Source: Draconibacterium sediminis (GTDB taxonomy: Bacteria > Bacteroidota > Bacteroidia > Bacteroidales > Prolixibacteraceae). From it: a DNA stretch of 64,000 bases. The DNA lies in contig NZ_JRHC01000006.1 in the NCBI RefSeq assembly GCF_000949475.1, forward strand, positions 1 through 64,000. Reading direction: 5' to 3'. The notes below the pieces were generated by a model. That model was not told the origin of the DNA. It saw only the letters and a program-made list of their open reading frames with translations, and searched no databases. A program made the translations under genes and the position numbers. Within the stretch, counting starts at the first letter, position 1; each line of letters starts with the position of its first letter. This document shows positions 25,408 through 34,684 of the stretch, piece after piece.

Positions 25408-26613
25408 AATATTGTACATATTGATCTGGACACCTTTTTTGTGTCGTGTGAAAGGCTGATGAACCGCGAGTTGATTGGCAAACCGGTGTTGGTTGGAGGT
25501 ACCAGTGGACGGGGAGTGGTGGCAGCCTGCAGCTACGAGGCGCGACAATACGGTGTACATTCGGCCATGCCCATGCAAATGGCGCGCCGGCTTTGTCCCG
25601 AGGCCATTGTGGTAAAAGGAAACAGCTCCATTTACAGCAAATTCTCCGATGAGATAACGGATATAATTAAAGAGGAAGCACCGCTTTACGAAAAATCATC
25701 CATCGACGAGTTTTATATCGATGTAAGCGGAATGGATAAATTTTACGGCTGCTACAAGTGGGCACAGGAATTGCGCCAGCGCATTATCGATCAAACACAT
25801 TTACCCATTTCTTTTGGGCTGTCGACTAATAAAACGGTCTCGAAAGTAGCCACCGGCGAGATAAAACCCAATAATTTTCAGCAGATTGAATACGGGCATG
25901 AAAAAGAGTTTCTGGCGCCGCTGCCGGTGAAAAAAATTCCGATGGTGGGCGATCAGACTTACAAAATGCTGCTGAGTATGGGAATCCGTTATGTGAAAAC
26001 CATCCAGGAGATGCCTATCGAACTGATGGACAAAGTGATGGGAAAGAACGGAATTGTGCTGTGGAAAAAGGCGCAGGGAATCGATAATTCGCTGGTAGAA
26101 CCTTATCACGAGCGAAAATCCATTTCGTCGTCGCTGACTTTTGAGAAAGATACCATTGATGTGCAGGCGCTGAAAAACCTGCTGCTGGCCATGGCCGAAA
26201 AACTGGCTTTTTACCTGCGCAACGGAAACAAATTAACGTCGTGTGTTACGGTAACCGTGCGTTATTCCGATTTTGATACCCGCACCCGGCAAAAGCGCAT
26301 TCCGTACACTTCACTCGATCATACGCTTATTCAAACCACCATGGAACTTTTTGATCAGCTGTATACGCGCCGGGTTTTGGTGCGGTTGGTGGGCGTGCGT
26401 TTTAGTCATTTGGTGGGCGGAAGTTACCAGATGAAACTGTTTGAAGACGATACCAAACTGATAAATCTGTATCAGCGCATGGATAAGATACGCAACCGCT
26501 TTGGACAAAATGCAGTGCAGCGCGCCTCAACCATGGGAACCCGTGGTATCGGACAAATGAGTAATCCGTTTAACGGCCAGCCACCGGTAATTCCGGCCCA
26601 CAGGAGGATGTGA
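25399..26613 (+). CDS. dinB: Y-family DNA polymerase IV
   Basis: 404 residues from a TTG at 25399; the conserved N-terminus (NIVHIDLDTFFVSCE) begins at residue 4, so little or nothing is missing. Metal ligands Asp9 and Asp103/Glu104 (SSIDEFYIDVSG) are present, as is the steric region YEARQYGVHSAMP. The thumb HhH region and the little-finger domain follow. It performs error-prone bypass synthesis across DNA lesions. It precedes dnaE2 by 260 bp of mosaic repeat DNA. Expression is probably damage-controlled by the S24 protein at 23857-24570. Confidence 0.93.
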   Translation: MNRNIVHIDLDTFFVSCERLMNRELIGKPVLVGGTSGRGVVAACSYEARQYGVHSAMPMQMARRLCPEAIVVKGNSSIYSKFSDEITDIIKEEAPLYEKSSIDEFYIDVSGMDKFYGCYKWAQELRQRIIDQTHLPISFGLSTNKTVSKVATGEIKPNNFQQIEYGHEKEFLAPLPVKKIPMVGDQTYKMLLSMGIRYVKTIQEMPIELMDKVMGKNGIVLWKKAQGIDNSLVEPYHERKSISSSLTFEKDTIDVQALKNLLLAMAEKLAFYLRNGNKLTSCVTVTVRYSDFDTRTRQKRIPYTSLDHTLIQTTMELFDQLYTRRVLVRLVGVRFSHLVGGSYQMKLFEDDTKLINLYQRMDKIRNRFGQNAVQRASTMGTRGIGQMSNPFNGQPPVIPAHRRM

Positions 26614-26873
26614 AAGAAGCTGGAAGCACGAAGTTAGAAGACTGAAGAAAGCCGACAGCATGAAAGTAGCAAGATTGATTGTAAGAAAGATTGAAAATAG
26701 ATTGAGATGATTGAAAAGATTGATGTTGGGAACAAGTACCCTTCGACTACGCTCAGGGTGACACTGGCTGATTTTGCATACTGCTATTTTGCCAATTGCC
26801 TATTTCTTTTGGGATTAGATTGATTCTTGAAGCTTGCAGCTTGAAACTAATAGCTAAAAACTCGTAACTAAAA
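26614..26873. repeat. Mosaic of recurring intergenic phrases between dinB and dnaE2
   Basis: It includes GAAGCACGAAGTTAGAAGAC (26632-26651), GATTGA iterations (26674-26725), a hairpin-forming phrase at 26738-26760 (arms ACCCT/AGGGT around TCGACTACGCTC) and GAAGCTTGCAGCTTGAAAC (26829-26847). No gene and no terminator were identified. Confidence 0.5.
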
Positions 26874-29870
26874 ATGCTACTAAATTGCCATACCTATTAC
26901 AGCTACAAATTCGGCACGCTTTCCATCGATGAGTTGATTGATGAAGCTACCGGGAAAGGTTACAGTTCGCTGGTGTTGACCGATATCAACAACACTTCGG
27001 CAATCATCGATTTTATCCGCCGTTGCGAAGGAAAAGACCTGCGTCCGGTTGCAGGCATCGATTTTAGGAACGGAGCACAGCAACAATACATTGGCATTGC
27101 CAGAAACAACAGTGGTTTTCAGAAGCTAAATGAACACCTTACCATGCATTTGCATGAAGAAGCTGATTTTGCGGAACGAGCTCCGGAAATGGAGGATGTG
27201 TATTTTATTTATCCGGTTGGGAAAGTACATCCAAAACTGTTGCGCGAGAATGAATTTATCGGTGTAAAAGCAACGCAGATCAGCAAAATATTTGGCGACC
27301 TACGCAACCACCGGGAAAAACTACTTGTGTTGCAGCCGGTTACTTTTCGCAATAAACGCGACTTTAATATCCACCGGCTCTTGCGCACGATGGACAACAA
27401 TACGCTGTTGAGCCGCCTGCCCAAAAGCGAAGAAGCCAGTCCGGATGAGATAATGTTTCCGCAGGAAAAAATACGGGACGTATTTCGCGATTTTCCGGAT
27501 ATTATTGAAAATACGCAGCGCCTGATTAACAGTTGTTCCATTCATTTTACCTTCAAGAAAGCCAAAAACAAAAAGTGTTTTACCAACTCGCCCGAAGAGG
27601 ATTTCGAATTATTGACAAAGCTGGCGAACGAAGGATTGAAGTATCGTTACAAAAGTCCTTCGGAGGCTGTGGTGGCGCGAATGGAGAAAGAGCTGGCGGT
27701 GATTCGTCAGATGGATTTTGCCTCGTATTTTCTCATCAATTGGGACCTGGTGGAGTACGCCCGCCGCGAAGGTTGTTATTATGTGGGGCGGGGAAGTGGT
27801 GCCAACAGTATGGTGGCCTACCTGCTTCGTATTACCGATGTCGATCCCATTGAGCTGGACCTGTATTTCGAGCGTTTTATTAATCCTTCGCGGCAGAGTC
27901 CGCCTGATTTTGACATTGATTTTGCTTCGCGCGACCGCGATCATATTACGCGCTACATTTTCGAACGGCATGGCTGGGATCACACAGCGCTGGTGGGAAC
28001 TTACATCACATTTCAGTACAAATCGGTAGTTCGCGAGTTAGGAAAGGTGTTTGGTTTGCCTGCGCATGAAATTGAGAAACTGCAAAAGGTAAAAGATTTC
28101 GGTAGTCTTGATGAAATCAGTCGGCTGGTGTTGCAGTACAGCAAACTCATTCACGGTTTTCCGAGCCATTTAAGTGTACACTCCAGCGGGATATTGATTT
28201 CCGAAGAGCCTATCAGTACCTATTCGGCTACTATTATGCCGCCCAAAGGTTTCCCTACTGTTCACTTTAGTATGCTTGAAGCTGAAGACATTGGTTTTGC
28301 CAAATTCGATATTCTGGGACAGCGTGGTTTGAGTAAAATTCAGGATGCCATTCAGTTGGTACAGGAAAATGCAGGTGCTGAAATTGACATTCACGACCTG
28401 AAAACGTTTAAGGAAGATCCACAAATAAAAGAGCTCCTGAAGCGTGGAAATACCATCGGGTGTTTTTATGTGGAATCGCCGGCCATGCGTATGTTGCTGA
28501 CTAAGCTGGAGGCCGACGATTACCTGCGTTTGGTGGCAGCCAGCTCGATTATTCGCCCGGGTGTGGCACAAAGCGGAATGATGCGCGAGTATATTCTGCG
28601 TTACCGCGACCGCAGTCGTTGTGTGGCTGCCAAAGCCGAGGCTCCGGAACTTTACCAACTGCTGGAAGAAACCTTCGGCGTGATGGTTTACCAGGAAAAT
28701 GTGATAAAAGTAGCGCATCTTTTTGCCGGGCTCACGCTCGCCGAGTCGGATATTTTGCGCCGCGGTATGTCGTGGAAATTCAAACAACGCAACGAGTTTG
28801 GAAAGATCAAGGATAAATTCTTCTCCAACTGTGCCGAACGCGGTTATGCCCACGATTTGGTAAAACGTGTGTGGGAGCAGATCGAGAGTTTTGCCAATTA
28901 CGCTTTTTCCAAGGGGCACTCGGCGTCGTATGCGGTAGAGAGTTTTCAGGCGCTGTTTATAAAGGCCTACTATCCGCTGGAGTATATTGTGGCCACCATC
29001 AATAACGGCGGTGGTTTTTACCGCACCGAATTGTATGTGCACGAGGCACGTATGCATGGGGCAACGATCTTCCCGCCCTGTGTTAACCGCAGCGAAATGC
29101 AAACCGTGATCGATGGAAAAGTGATTCATCTTGGCCTGGGATTTTTAAAAAGCCTGGAAACGAATACGATAAATGCGGTTTTGAACGAGCGTTACCGTGG
29201 CGGTTATTACCACAGTTTGCAGGATTTCCTGGAGCGTGTGCCCATTTCGCTGGAGCAGCTGAGTATTTTGATCCGGATTGGCGCCTTTAATTTTACCCGC
29301 AAATCGAAAAAGGAATTACTGTGGAATGCACATTTTATTCTGTCGAAATCGAAAAAAACGGCGCCCGAGCGTACTTTATTCAAGCAGGAAGTGAAGGAGT
29401 TTAAAATTCCGGAGTTGTACTATCATCCGTTGGAAAATGCTTACGATGAAATTGAACTGCTGGGATTTCCGGTTACCTGTTCACCTTTTCATTTGCTGGA
29501 AAATATGCAGTTGCCGCCAACCACTGCCGCCGATCTGGCCTTTCTGATTAACCAGAACGTGGCAATTGTAGGAAGCCTGGTGCATGTAAAACGTACCCGC
29601 ACCAACGATGGCAAAAGCATGAGTTTTGGTGTGTTCATCGATTTTAAAGGGCACTGGATCGACACGGTGCAGTTTCCCGAAATTGCCGCTCGTTACCCGT
29701 TTTCGGGAGGTGGCTGCTACCTGATAAAAGGAAAAGTGGTAGAAGAATTTGGCTTCCTCAGTATTGAAGCCACCCAAATCTACCGTTTGCCCAACGAAAA
29801 TATGGAAGAACCGTCGACACGGTTAAAAGCGCCGGATAAAAGTAGGTTATTGGGGACAAATTATGTATAG
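26874..29870 (+). CDS. dnaE2: Error-prone DNA polymerase III alpha-like subunit
   Basis: 998 residues, shorter than replicative DnaE (about 1150 or more), as expected for DnaE2. The N-terminal PHP domain is partly degenerate: NCHTYYSYKFGTLS replaces the usual HVHSxYS and TDINN replaces TDHGN. The palm carries PDFDIDFASRDRD with the catalytic aspartates, preceded by YYVGRGSGANSMVAYLL. A tandem HhH motif (FLERVPISLEQLSILIRIGAF) and a C-terminal OB fold follow. No beta-clamp or tau tail is obvious. It works with DinB in mutagenic lesion bypass. Confidence 0.92.
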   Translation: MLLNCHTYYSYKFGTLSIDELIDEATGKGYSSLVLTDINNTSAIIDFIRRCEGKDLRPVAGIDFRNGAQQQYIGIARNNSGFQKLNEHLTMHLHEEADFAERAPEMEDVYFIYPVGKVHPKLLRENEFIGVKATQISKIFGDLRNHREKLLVLQPVTFRNKRDFNIHRLLRTMDNNTLLSRLPKSEEASPDEIMFPQEKIRDVFRDFPDIIENTQRLINSCSIHFTFKKAKNKKCFTNSPEEDFELLTKLANEGLKYRYKSPSEAVVARMEKELAVIRQMDFASYFLINWDLVEYARREGCYYVGRGSGANSMVAYLLRITDVDPIELDLYFERFINPSRQSPPDFDIDFASRDRDHITRYIFERHGWDHTALVGTYITFQYKSVVRELGKVFGLPAHEIEKLQKVKDFGSLDEISRLVLQYSKLIHGFPSHLSVHSSGILISEEPISTYSATIMPPKGFPTVHFSMLEAEDIGFAKFDILGQRGLSKIQDAIQLVQENAGAEIDIHDLKTFKEDPQIKELLKRGNTIGCFYVESPAMRMLLTKLEADDYLRLVAASSIIRPGVAQSGMMREYILRYRDRSRCVAAKAEAPELYQLLEETFGVMVYQENVIKVAHLFAGLTLAESDILRRGMSWKFKQRNEFGKIKDKFFSNCAERGYAHDLVKRVWEQIESFANYAFSKGHSASYAVESFQALFIKAYYPLEYIVATINNGGGFYRTELYVHEARMHGATIFPPCVNRSEMQTVIDGKVIHLGLGFLKSLETNTINAVLNERYRGGYYHSLQDFLERVPISLEQLSILIRIGAFNFTRKSKKELLWNAHFILSKSKKTAPERTLFKQEVKEFKIPELYYHPLENAYDEIELLGFPVTCSPFHLLENMQLPPTTAADLAFLINQNVAIVGSLVHVKRTRTNDGKSMSFGVFIDFKGHWIDTVQFPEIAARYPFSGGGCYLIKGKVVEEFGFLSIEATQIYRLPNENMEEPSTRLKAPDKSRLLGTNYV

Positions 29871-30058
29871 AATGCGGATGTAGCAGGGAAAGTAGAATGA
29901 TACATTTTAAAGAAGTGCGTTTAAACTGTTCTTTTTATTGTTGAAAACAAATTGTTAGTTGTAGGGTTATGAGATGGGGAATATGTACCTAAAAAACATA
30001 TTTGAATTTATTGAATATTCGAAGCTATTTTATTTCATAGCTTCTAAAAAGCTGGCAA

Positions 30059-30862
30059 ATGATAAATGACCAAATCAAAATATCAAAGATAGTTCAGAGT
30101 CGACATATTAAACCACAAGGTAATTACTACTCAATAATTTGGATTAGAGGAGCTGTGAAAGGAATACTGATTAATAAGGTTTTATATGAGAATATAGCCA
30201 ATACCATGTTTTTTCTAAATCCCAGTTTCGAGTGGGAAATAATTAAAGAAAATGAAGCTCAATCAAGCGGATATATTATGTATCTGTCAGATCCTATTAT
30301 GAATCAGCCAGTGTTAAGCAGACTTGAAATAAATGTGGTTAGAATTCTTCACTCCGATACAGTTCATCGGGCACAACTGGCTCCGGGTATAGAAATTAGG
30401 GTGCAAGCAGTTTTAGAGATGTTGGATGAATTATTAACCACAAATCTAAATCACAAAGAGGATGCAATAATGGGGCTCGTTAACACTTTCTTTGTATACT
30501 GCGATGGGCAATGCAATATAAAATCGCCAATAAGCAAACACAGCAGTAAAGCAACTTTGGTTTATAAATTTAAAAGACTCCTTAGTGAAAATGTTACCGA
30601 ACTTCAAAAAGTTAACGATTATTCTGATAGGCTAAACGTATCATCAACCTATTTAAACGAGAGCATTAGAGAAGTGTTGGGAGTGAGTGCAAAAAGCCTG
30701 ATTATAGAACAGCTTGTGATGCGATCCAGGCATGCATTAAAATTTACCGATAAAAGTTCAAAAGAAATCGCTTATGAACTGGGGTTCTCCTCTCCTGAAT
30801 ATTTTACTGCTTTTTGTAAAAAGCATATTGGTTACTCTCCTTTGGAGTACCGAAAATTATAA
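30059..30862 (+). CDS. AraC-family transcriptional regulator
   Basis: 267 residues. The C-terminal double HTH is clear at about 180-267: VNDYSDRLNVSSTYLNESIREVLG for the first helix pair and SSKEIAYELGFSSPEYFTAFCKKHIGYSPLEYRK for the second. The N-terminal half resembles a cupin-like effector domain but has no recognisable ligand motif. It is followed by a cupin gene on the same strand with its own -7 box, which may be its target. Confidence 0.88.
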   Translation: MINDQIKISKIVQSRHIKPQGNYYSIIWIRGAVKGILINKVLYENIANTMFFLNPSFEWEIIKENEAQSSGYIMYLSDPIMNQPVLSRLEINVVRILHSDTVHRAQLAPGIEIRVQAVLEMLDELLTTNLNHKEDAIMGLVNTFFVYCDGQCNIKSPISKHSSKATLVYKFKRLLSENVTELQKVNDYSDRLNVSSTYLNESIREVLGVSAKSLIIEQLVMRSRHALKFTDKSSKEIAYELGFSSPEYFTAFCKKHIGYSPLEYRKL

Positions 30863-30922
30863 TGATTTCCATTTTCTAAGATTTTACCCCGAAAATTACA
30901 TTTACATACCTTATTGTCTTTT

Positions 30923-30930
30923 TATCTTTG
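30923..30930 (+). promoter_or_regulatory. -7 box upstream of cupin gene
   Basis: TATCTTTG fits TAnnTTTG exactly, 78 bp before the cupin ATG. No good -33 match. Confidence 0.4.
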
Positions 30931-31007
30931 AATAGCGCAAAAAGATAAATTAAAACACGTGAAAAGAGTACTCTTTATTGGAATTATTATATCTAAATAG
31001 TAAAATT

Positions 31008-31553
31008 ATGAATAGAAAGACATTTATTAAAAGCACAGGAATTGGTTTAAGTTTAGCAATGTTTCCTGTCTTTTCTCACGCAGAAGTAAATTCAGATAAA
31101 AATTCAACATCAAGCAAACTCGATCCCAAAATAGTTCGAAATGAAGATGGGGAAATTCTTAATGTAATCGGAGATATTCAAACGCATAAATTGCTCGGAA
31201 GCGATACAAATAACCAAATTGTTGAATGGGTTGATAATGTTGAGCCCGGTGTTGGTATACCGCCACATATTCACACAAAAGAAGATGAAATTTTTCGTGT
31301 GATAAAAGGGCAAATTGAGATAATGGTTGATGGAAAAATTACAGTTTTAAATGCTGGTGATGTTGCTTTTGCCCCCAAAAACTTATCGCACTCATGGAAG
31401 GTGGTAGGTACAGAAAAAGCACAAATGATAACTAGTGCTTTTCCTGCAGGTATTGAAAAAATGTTTAACGAACTGTCTAAACTCCCTCCAGGTCCGCCCG
31501 ATTTTGAAAAAGTTGCAAAAATATGTGCAGACCAGGGAATTACATTTGTTTAA
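31008..31553 (+). CDS. Exported cupin-domain protein
   Basis: 181 residues from the ATG at 31008, which opens an export signal (MNRKTFIKSTGIGLSLAMFPVFSHA); the longer frame needs a TTG. The cupin fold is shown by GVGIPPHIHTKEDEIFRVIKGQIE (metal ligands His, His, Glu) and the second motif AGDVAFAPKNLSHSW. Cupins of this type are mostly small-molecule dioxygenases, isomerases or binding proteins. The substrate cannot be told. It probably works in the periplasm under control of the AraC regulator upstream. Confidence 0.82.
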   Translation: MNRKTFIKSTGIGLSLAMFPVFSHAEVNSDKNSTSSKLDPKIVRNEDGEILNVIGDIQTHKLLGSDTNNQIVEWVDNVEPGVGIPPHIHTKEDEIFRVIKGQIEIMVDGKITVLNAGDVAFAPKNLSHSWKVVGTEKAQMITSAFPAGIEKMFNELSKLPPGPPDFEKVAKICADQGITFV

Positions 31554-31877
31554 TATAAGTGCCTCTCAGTAAGGTTTTTAAATACAAAAAAAACGGTTCA
31601 ATTAGTTGAATAAATCCTGAGTTTTTAATGCCGGAACTAATTATATGAATAAACTGAACCACATCAAAAATCTGAAAATCTTTAGCACTTTGAAATTACC
31701 GGCACTTCGCTGTTGAAAAGTCATGTAAGAGTGGACAATAATTTTTCCTTTTTCCAATTTCTTCTAACTACATTTGAGTTCGTCAAGATATTGTGAAACT
31801 TAAAAAATAGGAAAGATTGATTTGGGAGTTGGAGACTTTTCTTCAGACTTCTGTCTTTGGTCTTCCGGCTAATTCAA
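31554..31877. other. Intergenic region, 324 bp
   Basis: It contains an asymmetric inverted repeat with arms GGTTCA/TGAACC near 31595 and 31664 and inner TTAGTT/AACTAA. A 23-codon ORF (31645-31716, MNKLNHIKNLKIFSTLKLPA) and a GACTTCTGTCTTTGGTCTTC mosaic phrase (31848-31867) are also present. It could be a degenerate small mobile element; no gene is claimed. Confidence 0.4.
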
Positions 31878-32918
31878 ATGAAGGCTGTTTATTACGAAGA
31901 ATTTCAGGGAAAAGTTGATATCAAGGAAGTTCCCAATCCAACGGTTTCTCCCGATAGTGTGATCGTTAAAGTTGGAGCCACCGGGCTTTGTCGCAGCGAC
32001 TGGCACGGTTGGATGGGACACGACCCGGATATTGTTTTACCACATGTTCCGGGGCACGAATTGGCAGGAACAATTGCCGAAGTTGGATCGGAAATCAAAA
32101 ACTTTAAAGTTGGCGACCGCGTTACTGTTCCCTTTGTAAGTGGTTGTGGATGCTGTCCCGAATGCCAGACGGGTAATCTGCAAGTGTGTGATAATCAGTT
32201 TCAACCAGGATTTACTGCCTGGGGATCTTTTGCCGAGCTGGTGGAAATAAAATACGCCGATATTAACCTGGTACATTTGCCCGGTGAGATTGATTTTGTA
32301 ACAGCTGCCAGCCTGGGGTGCCGGTTTATCACCTCGTTTCGTGCGGTTATCGACCAGGGGAAAGTTACAGCCGGACAATGGGTAGCAGTGCATGGTTGTG
32401 GGGGAGTAGGTTTATCTGCCATAAATATTGCATCGGGTGCAGGCGCCAATGTAATTGCCGTTGATATTGATGATACAAAATTGCAACTGGCTAAAAAGTT
32501 AGGCGCAAACATTCTGATCAACGCAAAAGAAACACAGAATGTTCCGACCGAAATTATAAAAGTTACCGGTCGCGGAGCTCATCTTTCCATCGATGCGCTG
32601 GGCAGCCAGGAAACCTGTTTTAATTCCATTTCCTGTTTGCGAAAACGGGGAAAACATGTGCAGGTTGGTTTAACAACTGCCGATCATAAACACCCAAAAG
32701 TGCCAATGGATAAAGTAGTGGCTCACGAAATTGAAATTCTTGGAAGCCACGGTATGCAGGCATTTCGTTACAGCGCAGTATTCGAAATGATAAAAGCAGG
32801 CAAGGTACATCCTGAACTCATGTTGGGCAAAACTATTTCATTGGAAGAAGCACCTGAGGCTCTGGTGAATATGAACAACTTTGAAAATCTGGGAGTTACT
32901 GTGATTGATAAATTTTAA
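31878..32918 (+). CDS. Zinc-dependent alcohol dehydrogenase family protein
   Basis: 346 residues from the ATG at 31878 ([11 protein letters not shown]), the usual MDR start. Catalytic zinc ligands are [10 protein letters not shown] and GHELAGTI. The structural zinc loop is [15 protein letters not shown]. The NAD(P)-binding glycine motif is [16 protein letters not shown] with VDIDDTKL. It oxidises an alcohol or reduces an aldehyde in the cytoplasm; the substrate is not determinable. The nitrilase-family gene follows 34 bp later, so they may be cotranscribed. Confidence 0.88.
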   Translation: MKAVYYEEFQGKVDIKEVPNPTVSPDSVIVKVGATGLCRSDWHGWMGHDPDIVLPHVPGHELAGTIAEVGSEIKNFKVGDRVTVPFVSGCGCCPECQTGNLQVCDNQFQPGFTAWGSFAELVEIKYADINLVHLPGEIDFVTAASLGCRFITSFRAVIDQGKVTAGQWVAVHGCGGVGLSAINIASGAGANVIAVDIDDTKLQLAKKLGANILINAKETQNVPTEIIKVTGRGAHLSIDALGSQETCFNSISCLRKRGKHVQVGLTTADHKHPKVPMDKVVAHEIEILGSHGMQAFRYSAVFEMIKAGKVHPELMLGKTISLEEAPEALVNMNNFENLGVTVIDKF

Positions 32919-32952
32919 TTTGCGCTTATCCGCTTAATCTGCGAGAAACAAA

Positions 32953-33720
32953 ATGGAAAACCTAAAAATTACCGTCATACAACCCGATATAATCTGGGAG
33001 AATCCAGACGCAAACCTGAAAAAATATTCGGAATGGTTTGATAAAATTAACGAGACAGACGTGATCATACTTCCTGAAATGTTTACCACCGGTTTTTCAA
33101 TGCATCCGGAAAAGTTAAAGGAACAAATGGATGGCCCATCTATAAAATGGATGCAGCAAGTAGCTTCGGATAAAAATGCGGCTGTGGTTGGAAGTCTGAT
33201 CATCGAAGAGGATGGAAAGGTGTATAACCGTGCGATTTGGGCATTTCCTGAAGGTAAAACAGAAACGTACGATAAACGCCACTTATACAGCATGGGGCAG
33301 GAGCATTTGCATTATACGCCCGGAAAAGATAAATTGATTGTTGATTATAAAGGCTGGAAATTCTGTCCGCAAATTTGTTACGACCTCCGTTTCCCGGTTT
33401 TTGCAAGAAACCAGGAAGATTACGATGTGATATTTTATATTGCCAACTGGCCATCGCCACGGCATCATGTCTGGAAAAACCTGCTCATTTCAAGAGCTAT
33501 TGAAAATCAGGCCTATTGTTTTGGTGTTAACCGTGTTGGAACGGATGGTACCGGTTTAAAATATCTTGGCGATTCGTCTTGTATTTCTCCAAAAGGATTT
33601 GCCGAGTTTATGGGAGAAAATGAAGCGGTAAAAACCTTTGAAATTTCCTATTCTCAACTTCACGATTTCAGGCATAAATTTCCCTTGCTTTCCGACAGGG
33701 ATAACTTTAAAATTCTATAA
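32953..33720 (+). CDS. Nitrilase-superfamily amidohydrolase (omega-amidase-like)
   Basis: 255 residues. The Glu-Lys-Cys triad is visible as ILPEMFTTGF, TYDKRHLYSM and CPQICYDLRFP. WPSPRHHVWKNLL and RAIENQAYCFGVNRVG are characteristic of the YafV/omega-amidase branch. The likely activity is removal of ammonia from alpha-ketoglutaramate or alpha-ketosuccinamate, products of glutamine transamination. Cytoplasmic, no signal peptide. Confidence 0.85.
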   Translation: MENLKITVIQPDIIWENPDANLKKYSEWFDKINETDVIILPEMFTTGFSMHPEKLKEQMDGPSIKWMQQVASDKNAAVVGSLIIEEDGKVYNRAIWAFPEGKTETYDKRHLYSMGQEHLHYTPGKDKLIVDYKGWKFCPQICYDLRFPVFARNQEDYDVIFYIANWPSPRHHVWKNLLISRAIENQAYCFGVNRVGTDGTGLKYLGDSSCISPKGFAEFMGENEAVKTFEISYSQLHDFRHKFPLLSDRDNFKIL

Positions 33721-33755
33721 GACAGCTCCTTTTTCGTAATTCCCACACAATCTAT

Positions 33756-33771
33756 AACTAAAAATATAGTT
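33756..33771. promoter_or_regulatory. Operator-like dyad 1 upstream of tonB
   Basis: AACTAAAAATATAGTT: arms AACTA/TAGTT. It starts 63 bp before dyad 2 (three times 21 bp). Confidence 0.45.
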
Positions 33772-33818
33772 CTGTAATAAACAGTAATACAGTCTATTGA
33801 GATGCCATAGTTTTAAAT

Positions 33819-33854
33819 AACTAAGAATTTAGTTTGTAAACTAAAATATTAGTT
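33819..33854. promoter_or_regulatory. Paired operator dyads upstream of tonB
   Basis: AACTAAGAATTTAGTT (33819-33834) and AACTAAAATATTAGTT (33839-33854). Both are perfect AACTAAnnnnTTAGTT dyads and start exactly 20 bp apart. BlaI/MecI-type repressors bind similar dyads (TACTACA/TGTAGTA in Gram-positives), and a blaI-like gene lies 1.7 kb downstream. Confidence 0.6.
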
Positions 33855-33961
33855 ATATGTTTGTTCAAGTAACGGATAACTGAAAAATGGCCATACAAAA
33901 GATGTTGTTTTTACTATTAATGAACGGTAAACTTTAGAGTAATAACAAAAATCTGATGATT

Positions 33962-34651
33962 ATGGAATGTAAAAAGACACAGAGAGCAGATCTGGAAGGA
34001 AAACGAAACACCTTCTTTTTAGTTGGTTTAGTAGTTGCGCTGGGAACCATGTTACTGGCTTTTGAATGGACAACGTCGCCCAAAAAAGCAGATTCCCTGG
34101 GAATGATTCAATCGTTTGAAATAGAGGAAGAAATTATTCCCGTAACACGAGAACCGGAGGTGAAACCACCGCCGCCGCCGCCACCTCCTAAAGTAATTGA
34201 GGTGTTAAATATCGTTGACGATGATATTGAAATTGAGGATGAACTTTTAATAGAGGACACCGAAGCTGATGACGAAACCATTATTGAGGTGCAGCCAATA
34301 GTGGAAAGTATGGATGAAGAAGAAGAGGCCGTTGATGAAATATTTGTGATTGTGGAAGAGTCTCCGGAATTTCCGGGCGGTACCAAAGCCTTGTACCAGT
34401 ACATCAATTCGCATGTACATTATCCGGTAATAGCACAGGAAAATGGAATACAGGGAAAAGTATATGTAAAATTTGTAGTAGATGAAAACGGAAAAGTTAA
34501 CAATGCAGAAGTGCTGCGACCTGTAGATGCGTCGCTGGATAAAGAAGCACTACGCGTAATAAACAGCCTGCCTCGTTTTAAACCCGGTAAACAACGCGGT
34601 AAACCTGTTAAAGTGTACTACAATGCGCAAATAACATTTAAGCTGCAGTAA
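33962..34651 (+). CDS. tonB: Energy transducer TonB
   Basis: 229 residues from the ATG at 33962 (MECKKTQRADLEGKRN), the common Bacteroidota TonB start; an ATG two codons earlier is also possible. One transmembrane helix at about 18-36 (FFLVGLVVALGTMLLAFEW), an acidic/proline stretch with eight consecutive prolines at about 64-71, and a C-terminal TonB_C domain (SPEFPGGTKALYQYI to YYNAQITFKLQ). It transmits the proton-motive force to outer-membrane TonB-dependent receptors. The ExbB/ExbD partners are not in the window. Paired dyads upstream suggest BlaI-type control. Confidence 0.88.
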   Translation: MECKKTQRADLEGKRNTFFLVGLVVALGTMLLAFEWTTSPKKADSLGMIQSFEIEEEIIPVTREPEVKPPPPPPPPKVIEVLNIVDDDIEIEDELLIEDTEADDETIIEVQPIVESMDEEEEAVDEIFVIVEESPEFPGGTKALYQYINSHVHYPVIAQENGIQGKVYVKFVVDENGKVNNAEVLRPVDASLDKEALRVINSLPRFKPGKQRGKPVKVYYNAQITFKLQ

Positions 34652-34684
34652 GCAATTTTAAAATAACCACTAATAAAAAGAATT

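Noticed and set aside
28170-29129. 319-codon minus-strand ORF inside dnaE2
   Set aside because: It is a shadow of the conserved polymerase frame, His/Gln-rich and without domains.
31595-31664. Complete MITE upstream of the alcohol dehydrogenase
   Set aside because: The arms GGTTCA/TGAACC are short, the inner repeat is asymmetric and no target-site duplication is evident.
34108-34407. Ser/Ile-rich 99-codon minus-strand ORF in tonB
   Set aside because: It is the reverse complement of the proline- and acid-rich TonB linker.
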